Assembly (NCBI GenBank): GCA_019448385.1
Contig: JAGTXO010000049.1
Location: forward strand, 43,501-107,500
From: Diacronema lutheri
Taxonomy: Eukaryota; Haptophyta; Pavlovophyceae; Pavlovales; Pavlovaceae
Length of the DNA stretch: 64,000 nt
Direction: 5' to 3'
Each line of letters begins with the position of its first letter. Within the stretch, counting starts at the first letter, position 1. The translations under genes and the position numbers were made by a program. Under the pieces are notes generated by a model, which searched no databases, was not told where the DNA came from, and saw only the letters and a program-made list of their open reading frames with translations. Shown piece after piece: positions 47,801-57,432 of this stretch.

Positions 47801-49626
47801 ACCTGCGCGGCCACCTCGTGCGAGTGCTTTGCGAGCGCGCGCGTCAGCCCGCCAAGGCCCGCGCGACCGTGTTCGAGCGCCGCGTGCAGCCCGCCCGCCT
47901 CGCGGATCCGGCACGTTGCGTGCGCCGGCGCGAAGCAGAGCGCGAGCCCAACGCCGAGCAGGTTGGCGACGACCACGTTTTGCAGCTGCGTGCGGAAGGC
48001 GGTGTCCGAATAGTGCGGGTGGTCCGCGACGCGTGTGCGCAGCACCTCGCGCAGGATGATGCCGGCGAGCGCGAGCGCGAAGAGGCCGGCCGTTGCCAAG
48101 TAGCCCGTGGATCCAACGGCGTGCCCGCCGTCCAGGCACAGACGAAGCTCGCCCGCCTCAGCCTCGCGCTTGAGCTGCTCGTCCTCCTCCGCGGCGAAAC
48201 GCACGCCGTTGAGCACGAGCTGCAGCGCAAAGCAGACCCATACGAGCGCCAGCGCGCCCTCCGCCGCGAACCAGCCCTCCCACCCGCCCACCGACCGGTA
48301 GGTGGCGCCGGGGTCGACGCGCATCCGCGCGTAGAGGAGCCCGTTGAGCGACAAGCTCGTCGCGAAGATGGCGACGCCGAGCGCGAGCTTGGGCAGCCAG
48401 AAGCCACGCGCGCTCACCGTCCGCGCGCCGAGCCCGTCCGCATACCGCGCGCGCGACTCGTCCGCCGGCGTGCGCTCGGGCGCGTGCGCGATCGCGAAGG
48501 GCAACGGCGACGGCGCGCCCGGCGCGGCGAGGCCGAGCTCGGCGGGCTGTGTCGCGCGCGCGGCGGCCGGCGCGGCGCGGTGCGAGACGCACGGCGAATC
48601 GTGCAGCTGGCTCGCCGCCTGCGGCGCGTACCCGCGCACGCTGTGCGCGCGCCGGACCGTGCGCCGGACCGCACGCATGTCGAGGAGCGCGAGCGCGAGC
48701 ACCGCGCTGCCCGCAACGTGCAGCACCGCCCAGACGGTCGGCGCGAGGTAGTCGCGCGCGCCATCGACGGTGACGAGGGCGCGCGTCGGGTCGTTGTACA
48801 GCAGCAGCACGAGCAAGTAGCCGAGCGTTGCGCGCTGCTGCGGCAGCCAGAGCCGCAGCGCGAACGGCCGCATGTCGCGCGCGTACCGGAGGAGCGCGAG
48901 CAGGGCGATGGCCGCGCCGAGCGTGCGCACGGCCAGGTCGGCGCGGCCAAGCTCGGGCTGGCCGGAGCTCGCCTCGAGCACGACGCCGCGCATCCACTCG
49001 CTCGGCGCGATGCCGTTGCTCACAGCAGAGGGCACGAGCGCGATCTGCACAAGATAATGCCGACGGCTGAGCCCCTGGTAGAAGGCCGCGTTGAAGATGG
49101 AGCACGGCTCGGCGCCGATCAGCACGCGCGGCGGGCAGTCGACGGGCTTGATCGATGGCGCTGACATCTGCTCCTCCCACGGTTGCGTCGGCTCGTCGCG
49201 CGCGGAGATGCGCACGCGCAGCGTGACGGTCGTGTTGGGCAGCAGCCCGCGCCGCGGCTCGGCAAACACGGTCAAGTTGACGCGCAGCCAGCGGCTGTAC
49301 GTCTCCACCGGCGAGAAGGCATACGAGGCGGGCGCACCGCCCACAAAGTCGATGCCCGAGCATGCGCGCACCGAGAAGGCCTCGCGCTCGCTCGGGCAGC
49401 CCGTGAGCGCAACGCGCGCGCTCGAATCCGCGGCCCAATCGCCCGCGACGTCGAGCGCCGCGACCGCCGCGACGAGCGCGAGGACCAGGACGGCAGTGAA
49501 CTTCAAAAGGGTCACGGGCAGCCACGTCGACGCCGCGAGGAGCATGTACTGCGGCTCGCCCATCTCTCCGTGCGGGATCGGCGGTCGGCGTGGAGACGGC
49601 GGCAGGTTTTGCCCGTTCGTCCCCAT
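44859..49626 (-). CDS. WLS/TMEM181-like 7TM fused to anoctamin (TMEM16)
   Basis: A 1,529-aa membrane protein; exons 49626-46121, 46018-45826, 45749-44859, with GT-AG introns of 102 and 76 nt. An N-terminal TM (~30-52) leads to a lumenal Cys-containing beta-rich region to ~210. Hydrophobic helices at ~225-540 then include LPQQRATLGYLLVLLLYNDP, resembling the PEQ/YNDP motif of WLS/TMEM181 seven-TM proteins. After a linker comes an anoctamin: ELVSASFPLHDRELN, LRDHYGDELAFYYALLNFSC, ERNYVAYVFLFIWLDGYMWS, and DDYYDVILFIGYVATYTVIW then NNHIELRTDLIKINRAWRR. Anoctamins are Ca2+-activated lipid scramblases or chloride channels. The two halves share one exon without any stop, supporting a true fusion. 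The start is 82 bp from the divergent hydrolase. Confidence 0.85.
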
Positions 49627-49708
49627 GGCCCTTCCAACAAATTTCCAAAGGCGTTTCATAATTCTTTTAAGGGTGCTATAGAGGTGAAGGTGCCCGCCAG
49701 TATTCTCG

Positions 49709-50401
49709 ATGGCGTCCGCCTTGATCGCGGCGTTCTTGCTCGGCGTGCCGGACGTCCGCAGCGAGAGATTCGAGATCATCACGTCTGACGGCCGCGCGCA
49801 GAGCATCCATGCGCTCGTTGCCGTCCCCGAATCGCCGCGTGGCACTGTGCTCCTCGTCCACGGCTCTGCTTTCTCCGCGCAAACGTGGCATTCGCTCGGC
49901 ACCCTCTCCCTCCTTGCAGACTCGGGCTTCCGAGCCATCGCCGTCGACGTGCCAGGATACGGCTCCCATTTGAGCGGCCGCGAGCGCCTTCGCCCAACCG
50001 AAGCGGCCGAGTTCCTCGCGCAGTTCCTTGACGTCGCGCTCCCGCACCGCGGCGAGCGCGTGGTCTGCGTCGCCGCGTCGATGGGTGGCACATACGCCAA
50101 CCCACTCGTGTCGCGGCACCCTGAGCGCGTGGCGGGGTACGTGCCGATCGCCGCCGTCACTACGACTGAGCTCGGCGCGCCGCACATGCCCGCGCTCATC
50201 CTGTGGGGCGAGCTCGACTCACCAAATTCGGCCAAGGCGCGCCTCTACACGTCGCGCTTCCCGAAGCACCACAAGGTCGTCTTCCCGGACGCGCCGCACC
50301 CATGCTACCTCAAGAGTCCGAAGCTCTTCAATGCCCTGCTGCTCGAGTTTGTCGGAGCCAAGCCGCAGGAGCGATTGCGCGTGCGCGCATCGTGGCGGTG
50401 A
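49709..50401 (+). CDS. ABHD14-like alpha/beta hydrolase
   Basis: A 230-aa serine hydrolase fold. VLLVHGSAFSAQTWHSLGTL and SLLADSGFRAIAVDVPGYGS match the ABHD14A/B signature (LLLHGxxFxSxTWxxLGTL). The catalytic triad is visible: nucleophile Ser in CVAASMGGTYANPL, Asp in LILWGELDSP, His in DAPHPCYL. ABHD14B acts as a lysine deacetylase-like hydrolase transferring acetyl to CoA in mammals; the activity here is inferred only by resemblance. Length fits the family (~210). A hydrophobic start (MASALIAAFLLGVPDVRS) may be a weak signal. No intron. The ATG is 82 bp from the divergent fusion gene. Confidence 0.84.
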   Translation: MASALIAAFLLGVPDVRSERFEIITSDGRAQSIHALVAVPESPRGTVLLVHGSAFSAQTWHSLGTLSLLADSGFRAIAVDVPGYGSHLSGRERLRPTEAAEFLAQFLDVALPHRGERVVCVAASMGGTYANPLVSRHPERVAGYVPIAAVTTTELGAPHMPALILWGELDSPNSAKARLYTSRFPKHHKVVFPDAPHPCYLKSPKLFNALLLEFVGAKPQERLRVRASWR

Positions 50402-50403
50402 GT

Positions 50404-50626
50404 CGGGTTTGATGGCGGCAAGCGGCGGCGCGCCTGCGCCCAGCTCCGACGAGGAGCTCTTCGGCGCGCAATCGGGCCAGGTGGGTTCAATGCAGGCGCG
50501 CCTCAATTCGTTCCCGCCGGTCCGCGCGCTGGTCATCGGCTCGTTTGGGCATTCAGTTTGCCGCGTGCGTCGTGTGCGGGCACGCGCAGCTCCTGCTCGC
50601 GCGCGCGCAGATGGCGTTAGGCACGC
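50404..50626 (+). other. Intergenic, open but unassigned sequence
   Basis: An open frame begins at the ATG at 50412 (MAASGGAPAPSSDEELFGAQ, then RLNSFPPVRALVIGSFGHS) and runs into the duplicated fragment that follows. No family is recognised. It may be a gene relic carried with the duplicated material or a young chimeric ORF. Confidence 0.3.
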
Positions 50627-50752
50627 AGCCTTCCACACGCAGCTGCAGAACGTGGTCGTCGCCAACCTGCTCGGCGTTAGACTCGCGCTCTGCTTTGCGC
50701 CGGCGCACGCGACGTGCCGGGTCCGCGAGGCGGGCGGGCTGCACGCGGCGCT
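50627..50752 (+). pseudogene. Duplicated fragment of the WLS-anoctamin gene, inverted
   Basis: Plus-strand translation TQLQNVVVANLLGV then LALCFAPAHATCR and EAGGLHAAL is nearly identical to the minus-strand fusion gene at ~47877-48002 (GVGLALCFAPAHATCRIREA). The ~125-bp fragment is therefore an inverted partial copy ~2.6 kb from its source. It carries no start or stop of the parent and is non-functional as that protein. It ends exactly where the 20-bp tandem repeat begins. Confidence 0.85.
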
Positions 50753-50809
50753 GTGCTCTCTGTCCGTCGACTGTGCTCTCTGTCCGTCGACTGTGCTCTC
50801 TGTCCGTCG
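50751..50809 (+). repeat. 20-bp tandem repeat, 3 copies
   Basis: CTGTGCTCTCTGTCCGTCGA is repeated at 50751, 50771 and 50791; the last copy lacks the final A. It directly abuts the duplicated gene fragment, as if marking a repair or insertion junction. Confidence 0.9.
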
Positions 50810-50823
50810 TCACGATCCACAAC

Positions 50824-52701
50824 TCACTCCCCGCCAACCGGGACGAAGAGGCAGCGGAACACGGGCTTGCCCTCGAGGCCACACAGCACCTCCGTTTCAC
50901 TGCGCGCGCGCCGTGGCAACGGGCTCGCCGGCAGCCAGCCTGCACCGTGCGCACGCTCGCCGCCTCGCTGCGCGTGCTTGGCCTGGCGCAGCGTACCGAT
51001 GGGCAAGTCCGCGAAAACCGTGCGCGGATCGGCCGCCGCCGTCTCGCCGCGCTCTGCGCTCGCTGACGGCTGGAGCAGCTCTGAGGCCCCAACGGCGCGC
51101 AGCCGACCGCGCGCCGCGCGCTCGACGGCGGCGCGCATCTCGATCGCAACGTCCTCCACGTTGGAGCTCACGTAGAGGAAGGAGCCGCCGCGCGCGCGCG
51201 CCCGCCGGCTCGCGACCGCGTCGACCGCCGCGCGAACGAGCGTATCGTTGGCCATGAAGCCGTCGCGGCCGGGCAGCTGCGCGTTGCCGCGGAAGGCGCT
51301 CGGAACCTCGTCGCGCACGTGCGCGGGCGCGCTTTCGTCGCTCAGCCCGGGCGGCTCGTCGACGAGCGTGCCGCCGTCCTCCTCGTCGCGGAAGGGCGTA
51401 GGGAACTGGATGAGGAGACCGAGCGCCTCCTCGTCGCCGCACGTGCGCAGGGCGCTCGCGAGGGCGTCGGTCGCGCTCGCTGTGTTGAACGAGACGCGCG
51501 GCGCGAGGCCGAGCCGGACAGCGGCCGCGGCGGCGAACGCGATCGCGCCGCCGTTCAAGTCGCAGCCGACGAGGATCGGCTGAGCGTCGAGGAGCGTTGC
51601 GACGGGCAGCGCGCACGCGCGTTGCGCGCCGTCGGCGGCGCACGCGCCGCCGTCGCGCGCGCGCGACGCCGCGTCCGCGGCAAGGCCGAGCGCGCTGATG
51701 CCAAAGCCACAGCCGAGGTCGAGGACGACGGGGCGGCCGCGCGCCGCCACGAGCCGCTCGGCGGCGGTCGCCGTGCGCGCCGGCACGACGGGCGTGTCTG
51801 CGCGTGTGCGCTTGCGCTGCCGGCGGGCGTGTCGGGCGAGCCAGAGCAGAGGCCGCTCGTCGAGGAGCTCGACGCGCGCGCACTCGAGCAGGCGCGCGCC
51901 CGTCGAGTCGGCGGGCACGGCGAAGCGGCCGCTCTGCGCGCCGTTCCGCACGAGCTGCGCGAGCGTGCCGAACACCGCGTGCGAGCCCGGCAGCGCGGCG
52001 AGCGCGAGCTTCTCGGCGAGCGCGAGGAGCACGCCGACGGGCTGCGTGTCGCCCAGCCGGCGCAGCTCGACGTCGAGCGCGTCGGCGAGCGAGACGAAGA
52101 CGCGCGCGTCGACGACGCCCGCGAGCGCAAAGCTGAACGCCGCATCAGCCGCCTTGCGCCCGTGCAGCTCGGGCGCGCCCGCCGACATGCGCGCGCGCGC
52201 GCTGCGCGCGAGCTCGTCGGCACAGGCGCGGGCATCCGTCGTCGGCGTGCCCACCGCGAGCGTCTCCGCGATCACGGCTGCCGCGGCCTGCGCGAGCTGC
52301 GCGACCGACGTCGCGGCGAGCGCTGCGCGCGCCGCATCGTCGGGCGAGCTCGCCAGCGCGACGAGCTCGCGGACGGTGCGCTTGCGCGGCGCGAGCGGAG
52401 CACGGAGTGCCGCGGCCGGCAAGCGTGCCGCCCGCCTCCACAACGTCGCGCCGTCGCGCGCGTCCTCCAGCTCGAACGCGCCGCCAAGCAGGCGCGCGCG
52501 GATCGCGTCCGCCTCGCCGTACCGCCCCGCTGCGCGCGCGGCGCTGCGCGCGCGCAGCGCGGCGAGCGCGGGCGCGCACTCGTCGACGCGCGTGCACGCG
52601 GCGGGCAGGCGCGCGTCCGCGGGCACCGGCTGCCAGCGGGCACACGCAGTGCACGCCGCTCCAGCCGCCCCCGCGAGCAGCGACGTGGCGAGCGCCAGCA
52701 T
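50824..52701 (-). CDS. SAM-dependent methyltransferase, TrmB-like fold
   Basis: A 625-aa protein with a hydrophobic leader (MLALATSLLAGAAGAACTAC), so probably organellar or secretory. Residues ~40-90 (RSAARAAGRYGEADAIRARL then FELEDARDGATLWRR) look like the C-terminal helical motif of cysteinyl-tRNA synthetases, where A-D-x-I-R-x-x-L precedes D-x-x-x-G-T-x-W. The methyltransferase follows from ~325: PVVLDLGCGFGISALGLAAD (SAM motif I), ILVGCDLNGGAIAFAAAAAV (acidic motif II), GLLIQFPTPFRDEEDGG (motif IV, at the position of the F-x-D-P-W-P of TrmB) and GGSFLYVSSNVEDVAIEMR. The substrate is unknown; tRNA (guanine-N7) methylation is a possibility only. No intron. Confidence 0.68.
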   Translation of the reverse strand: MLALATSLLAGAAGAACTACARWQPVPADARLPAACTRVDECAPALAALRARSAARAAGRYGEADAIRARLLGGAFELEDARDGATLWRRAARLPAAALRAPLAPRKRTVRELVALASSPDDAARAALAATSVAQLAQAAAAVIAETLAVGTPTTDARACADELARSARARMSAGAPELHGRKAADAAFSFALAGVVDARVFVSLADALDVELRRLGDTQPVGVLLALAEKLALAALPGSHAVFGTLAQLVRNGAQSGRFAVPADSTGARLLECARVELLDERPLLWLARHARRQRKRTRADTPVVPARTATAAERLVAARGRPVVLDLGCGFGISALGLAADAASRARDGGACAADGAQRACALPVATLLDAQPILVGCDLNGGAIAFAAAAAVRLGLAPRVSFNTASATDALASALRTCGDEEALGLLIQFPTPFRDEEDGGTLVDEPPGLSDESAPAHVRDEVPSAFRGNAQLPGRDGFMANDTLVRAAVDAVASRRARARGGSFLYVSSNVEDVAIEMRAAVERAARGRLRAVGASELLQPSASAERGETAAADPRTVFADLPIGTLRQAKHAQRGGERAHGAGWLPASPLPRRARSETEVLCGLEGKPVFRCLFVPVGGE

Positions 52702-52755
52702 GGCGCCGGCGGCGCCCGCCGTCGTGCACGTTGTCAGGGCGGTGGATCGCGCCTG

Positions 52756-53475
52756 ATGGGCAGCCGGGGGTCCTGGTTTGGCAAGCCCGATGCGTGCGGC
52801 GGGCTCTCCGAGGCCGATCGCAGGCAGCCGCTGCTGCTCGACGAGGAGCTCCCGCCGCCGCGCGCCGCGGCGTCCACATCCTGGCGGTGGCTGATCGCGC
52901 AGGCCGCCGAGCCACCGCCGCCGCAGCCGCTCGCGCGCGCGACACCGGCGCTGCTGAGCAGCCGGCTGGAGGAGCGGCTGCGCGCCTTTCGCAAGCCGCA
53001 GCCGCCACCTGTCGTGGACGCGCCGTGCGTGCCCGCGCTCTCGCTGCGCCAGCGCGTGCTCGGGTTTGCCGCGTGCTTTGTCCTCGGCTCGGTGCTCTCG
53101 CTCGGCTCGATCTCGGCGTTTGCGAGCCTGCTCGCGGGCAACCCTGCGCCGTTCGCGCTGCAGTTTAGCGCGGGCAACCTGCTCAGCACGCTCTCAACCG
53201 GCTTCATCGTCGGCTTCCGCACGCAGGCGCGCAGCATGGCGGAGCATCACCGCGCGCTCTCCGCGCTCGTCTTCGTTGGCTCGATGCTCGCGACGCTTGC
53301 GCTCACGCTGCTGCTCTCGCCGCACGGCCTCGTCGTGCTCGCGTGCATCGCGGTGCAATACGGCGCGATGGTCTGGTACATCGCCTCGTACATCCCGTTT
53401 GGGCGTAGCATGCTCGCAGGCTGCTGTCGCGCGTCCATCCGTTCAGTCACGTCCGCCTTTGACGAATCTTTGTGA
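52756..53475 (+). CDS. SFT2-family vesicle transport protein
   Basis: A 239-aa membrane protein of the SFT2/GOT1 group that assists fusion of endosome-derived vesicles with the Golgi. The four-helix core is textbook: LSLRQRVLGFAACFVLGSVL, SISAFASLLAGNPAPFALQF, SAGNLLSTLSTGFIVGFRTQ, RALSALVFVGSMLATLALTL, VVLACIAVQYGAMVWYIASY. The N-terminal ~95 residues are cytosolic and Pro-rich with an LLLDEEL segment. Length is slightly above the family's 160-215. The start is 54 bp from the divergent methyltransferase. No intron. Confidence 0.92.
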   Translation: MGSRGSWFGKPDACGGLSEADRRQPLLLDEELPPPRAAASTSWRWLIAQAAEPPPPQPLARATPALLSSRLEERLRAFRKPQPPPVVDAPCVPALSLRQRVLGFAACFVLGSVLSLGSISAFASLLAGNPAPFALQFSAGNLLSTLSTGFIVGFRTQARSMAEHHRALSALVFVGSMLATLALTLLLSPHGLVVLACIAVQYGAMVWYIASYIPFGRSMLAGCCRASIRSVTSAFDESL

Positions 53476-53765
53476 TCGACGAGCGCGGCGGGCCGGCGGG
53501 CCGGCGGCCAGCGCTGGCCGCTGCGCGCTGCGCCCAGCGCACCGCGCGCCGCGCCGCTCGCCGCGGGCTCGCCGCCGCCATGCCGCCGGCTGCAGGCTGC
53601 AGCGGCAGCTCCGCTGTGCGCACGGGGTTCCGTGTGGCGCTGCTGCCGACCCTGGGGCCCGCGCGGGCCACGCCTGGAGCGACCGGCGCCGAGGCTCGTG
53701 CGGCAGTGAAGTAGCACGTTTGGGGCGTACACGGCCAACTCCCTTTGGGGAGTCGCGGAGGGTGC
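53476..53765. other. Convergent intergenic region, nothing recognised
   Basis: 290 bp between SFT2 and TruA. Very GC-rich with GGCCGGCGG repeats. A short plus-strand open frame (to 53714) is shadow-like. TTTGGGGCGTACACGGCC near 53723 loosely resembles TTTGGGGCGTAACGGCCC at 7148-7165. Confidence 0.5.
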
Positions 53766-54941
53766 TCAGTCCCCGCCGCTGCTCGCGCTGTCGACGTGCC
53801 CGTGGCCAGGCTCAACGTTGCTGGCCGTCGCTAGCGACAGCGTCGCGGGCGTCACGCTGCTCGTGCCAAACGTGCCGGGCTCCGCGTAGAAGACGTGCTC
53901 GAGCAGTAAGCCGTGGGCGGGCGCCGTGTACACCGCGGCGGCGCGCGCACGCAACGGCGCGCCGTGCACGGCTTCGCCGGCAGGCAGCACAAGATCGCGG
54001 AACCCGCTAACGGACAGCCTCCGGAGCCCAACCTGCGCGAGCGTGCCGACCATCATCCGCATCTGCTTGTACAAGAAGCGATCGGCCTCGATTGTCACGC
54101 GCACTCGCCCGTCGCCCTCGTCCACGACCGCGCAGCTGCGGACGTGCCGCACGGGAGAGCGCGGGTCGTGCGCCTTGCGCACGCAGAAATGGCGGAAGTC
54201 GTGCACGCCGACGAGCGCGCACGCCGCATCGGCCATCGCCGCCACGTCGAGCGATGCGGGCGGGCTGCTCGCGGGCAAGCGCTCGGCGAGCGACCAGCAC
54301 CATCGCGCCTCAAAGGGCGACGGCTGCCGCGCGAGCAACGCGTACGAGTAGCGCTTGCCTGAGCACGAGTGCCGCGCGTGGAAGCCGGCGGGAGCGCGCT
54401 CGACGGCCGTGACGCGCACGGCCGGGGGCAGGCCGGACTGGAGCGCGCGCAGGAGTGATTCGGGCGAGTGCGACGCCTCGATGTCCACGTGGAACACCTG
54501 CGCCCTCGCTGAGACGCCCGCGTCCGTGCGGCCGCTACCAGCGATCGCGACCGGCCGGCGCAGGTAGGCCGACAGCCGCGCCTCGAGCGCGCCCTGCACA
54601 CTGCGGTCGGGGTCGGCTTGAATCATCCAGCCGCAGAAGCAGGTGCCGTCATACTCGCATGTCGCCTTGAGCCGCACGAGGCCCTTGCCACTATCCGCGC
54701 CCGACGCCGGGTCGTGGGCCGGGCGGCGTGGCGGGCGCACGTCCGGCGGCGGCGGCGCGTGCGTTTGCGTCGCGCGTGAAGCGAGCACGGCGCGCGGCGT
54801 GCGCGCCGCATCGCTGCGCAACCAAGCCGGCGGCGCGCCGCTCCACGAGAAGGCGGTGTGCCCCACGGGCGGCCACACGCCTCCCCCCTCCCAGCTGAAT
54901 CGGGAATGGCCGGGAGGCCACTCGCCATCAAAGTCCGCCAT
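53766..54941 (-). CDS. TruA-type tRNA pseudouridine synthase
   Basis: A 391-aa enzyme that isomerises uridine in the tRNA anticodon stem-loop (positions 38-40 in TruA/Pus3). Motif I LKATCEYDGTCFCGWMIQAD, then SVQGALEARLSAYL, and the catalytic Asp in IAGSGRTDAGVSARAQVFHV. Further landmarks are FHARHSCSGKRYSYALL, VGVHDFRHFC and the C-terminal EADRFLYKQMRMMVGTLAQV, all in family order. The N-terminal ~95 residues carry two WEGGGVWPPVGHTAFSWSG-like WPPGH/FSW repeats of unknown role. The ATG at 54941 is used; the upstream in-frame codon is TTG. No intron. Confidence 0.92.
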   Translation of the reverse strand: MADFDGEWPPGHSRFSWEGGGVWPPVGHTAFSWSGAPPAWLRSDAARTPRAVLASRATQTHAPPPPDVRPPRRPAHDPASGADSGKGLVRLKATCEYDGTCFCGWMIQADPDRSVQGALEARLSAYLRRPVAIAGSGRTDAGVSARAQVFHVDIEASHSPESLLRALQSGLPPAVRVTAVERAPAGFHARHSCSGKRYSYALLARQPSPFEARWCWSLAERLPASSPPASLDVAAMADAACALVGVHDFRHFCVRKAHDPRSPVRHVRSCAVVDEGDGRVRVTIEADRFLYKQMRMMVGTLAQVGLRRLSVSGFRDLVLPAGEAVHGAPLRARAAAVYTAPAHGLLLEHVFYAEPGTFGTSSVTPATLSLATASNVEPGHGHVDSASSGGD

Positions 54942-55024
54942 CGTGGCTCCCAAATCGGGGCCCAAGCAGCTGAACGTGGGGTGCGGGTCGACCTCTCGAA
55001 GCCTGCCCCTCGGGGGTCGGGGCT

Positions 55025-57317
55025 ATGACCGTTGACGGCCGCAAGAGCAAGCGTCGCCGGGAGAGCCGCCTCGTCGAGTGGATGCCCACAAAGTCGACCC
55101 CCTCGCCGTCCGCCCGGGGCTCCATCCAGATCTTCTCGCTGGAGGACATCCACGCGATCTCGCTGCTCCCACCGCCGCCCATCGATCCGTCGGACGACCT
55201 TGCGGAGCCTGAATCGCTCGACCTGGCGGACGACCCGCCGCCACCACCACGCATCGTGCTCGACCTTGCCGCGCTGCGCGACATGTCGCTCGACCGCTCC
55301 GCGCGCGCGCCGGACGCAGACGACGCGTCGGCGCGCACACCGTGCTCACCGCTCGGCGCGCCGGCCGGCGCGCGCTCGGACCTGCTCTCGCCGCGCGCAG
55401 AGCAGCCGGGCGAGACGCCCGCGTCGGCGACACGCCGTTCACCTTCTGTCGTCGAGCACTTCTCCGCCGAAGACATCGTCGCGCTCGAAAACCCGCCACC
55501 GGGCGGCGTGCGATCGCTCGACCTGCCGGATGACCTGTGGCTCTATTGCCTGCGCTTCCTCGACTTTCGGATGCAGGGGCGGATCCCGCGGCTGTCCCGG
55601 CGGTTCCTCGCGCTCTCGGATTGCCAGGAGCACTGGCGCAACGTTGCGAGCCACCGCGGCTACACGCATGGCGGCAGGCCGTGCGGCGAGGGCGCGGCGC
55701 TGCGGCGCGATGGCTGGCGCGGCTATTGCAAGGAGCAGAGCGCGCGCGAGCTGCAGTGGCGCGCGGCGGAGCGCTGCGTGATGCAGGTGGTGCCCGACTG
55801 CCACCAGCAGTGGGCGCCCGCGATCGTCTACTCGCCTCGCAGCAAGGAGATCGTCACGTGCTCATACGACGGGACGGTGCGCACCTGGGCCGATGAGCAT
55901 GGCGGCCGGTCCGCCTACCCGTGCACGCGCGTGCTCACGACGGAGGAGGGCGAGGGTTTTTCGATGCTCGCGATCGCGCCCGACTCTGCAGCCGGCGCGG
56001 CCGACGCAATGCTCATCGCCGCCGGCTCCGAGTACGGCAATCTGCACGTCTGGTGCGCGTGTGGACCAACGCTTGGCGCGGTGGGGGCGACATGGGCGCG
56101 GTCGGGTGGGTGGGTGGGTGGATGGGTGGGTGGATGGGTGGGTGGGTGGGTCGGTGGATGGATCGGTGGATGGATCGGTGGGTCGGGTTGGGGGCTGGTT
56201 AGTTTTGGTGTTGGGGTTGAGGTTTGGGGGGAGGCGGCAGCCCGCCGCTCGACCGCCGCTCTCAACCGCTCACGCGTGACCGCGCGCGTACCCGTCACCG
56301 CGCGCCGCGCAGGCAAGTGGACGACGAGGAGGCAAACAGGCTGGCGCTGATCCCGACGGCGCACGACTTCGTGCAGTCTGCCGTGTGGCTGAGCGGAGGC
56401 CGCGTGCTGACGGGCGGCGAGAGCGGCGCGATCCAAATTCACGACCTGAGCGCGGCGCTGGCCATGGCGGGCGGCGCGGCGGAGGCGGGCGGCAGCGGCG
56501 GCGGCGCGCCGCTCTCGCCAACGGCGATCGCGAACGCGGCCGTGGCGGGCGCGGTGACGCTGCAGGGGCACGCGATGGCGGTGATGTGCCTCGGGCTGAA
56601 CGCGCGCGGCCAGCTCATCTCGGGCTCGGTCGACCACACCGTGCGCGTGTGGGACCTGTGCACGGGCAGGGCGGTCGTCACGCTGCAGGGACACACGCGC
56701 TCAGTGCACTGCGTGTGCATGCACCAGCTCGACGGTGACTCGCCCGCCGGCCACTCGTCCGACCTCGTCTTCTCCGGCTCGCGCGACCACACGATCAAGG
56801 CGAGCGCGCGCGCGCGACGAGGGGACGGCGCTGGGAGGCGGCGGGCATTGGGGGGCGGCACCTCTATTTGACGGCCCCACCCACCGGCCGCTCTGTGCAG
56901 CCGCGCGCCGTGCTCGCACCCGCCATCAATCGCCAGCCCTCCCGCGCCCGCCCGCCCCGCCCGCCGGCTTCTTGCGCGCAGGTGTGGGACCTGCGCACCA
57001 ACAAGCCGTCGGCCGAGCTGCGGGGGCACACGGGCAGCGTCACGTGCGTCGGCAGCTACCAGTGGCAGCTCGCGAGCGGCGGCGGCTTCAATCGCGGCGC
57101 CGACAACGACACGGTGCTCTCTGTCGATTCGTCAATTCGGCTGTGGGACCTGCGCACGATGGCGCCCGTCTGGCAAAAGGAGGTGCCACCGCCGCCCGGC
57201 GGCACGGCGCACCCGAAGGGCGACCCGGTTCTCTGCCTGCAGCTGCTGCACGACAAAATCCTGACCACCCACGGCGGCAAGGATTGGACTGCTCGCGTGT
57301 GGCAAGTTGAACGGTGA
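55025..57317 (+). CDS. F-box/WD40 protein
   Basis: A 616-aa likely SCF substrate receptor; exons 55025-56052, 56313-56799, 56982-57317. A disordered N-terminus holds two related acidic motifs (IFSLEDIHAISLLPPPP; HFSAEDIVALENPPPGG). The F-box is LDLPDDLWLYCLRFLDFRMQ with RLSRRFLALSDCQEHWRNVA. WD40 blades follow: EIVTCSYDGTVRTW, MLIAAGSEYGNLHVW|QVDD (made by splicing), GQLISGSVDHTVRVWDLCTG, LVFSGSRDHTIK|VWDLRTN, and ILTTHGGKDWTARVWQVER. Intron 1 (260 nt, GT-AG) contains GGTG/GGAT repeats. Intron 2 (182 nt) has a GC donor (AAG|GCGAGC). It acts in ubiquitin-dependent protein turnover; the target is unknown. Confidence 0.9.
56103..56190 (+). repeat. GGTGGGTGGATG low-complexity repeat in intron
   Basis: Imperfect GGTG/GGAT tetramer array in F-box/WD40 intron 1. 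It is G-rich, probably unstable, and intronic by the splice model. Confidence 0.85.
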
Positions 57318-57432
57318 GGCACGCCGCGCTTCGCGCCTCGCTTTGGGCCGCTGCTCGCGATCAGTGGCTCGGAGGCCCCTCAGGCCTTTGACGTGCAGGT
57401 CGACGCCGCCGGGAGCATTGCACGGGCAGGAA

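Noticed and set aside
53472-53714. Plus-strand open frame after SFT2 as an extra exon
   Set aside because: SFT2 is complete at its stop, and the extra frame is Ala/Arg-rich with no recognisable motif.
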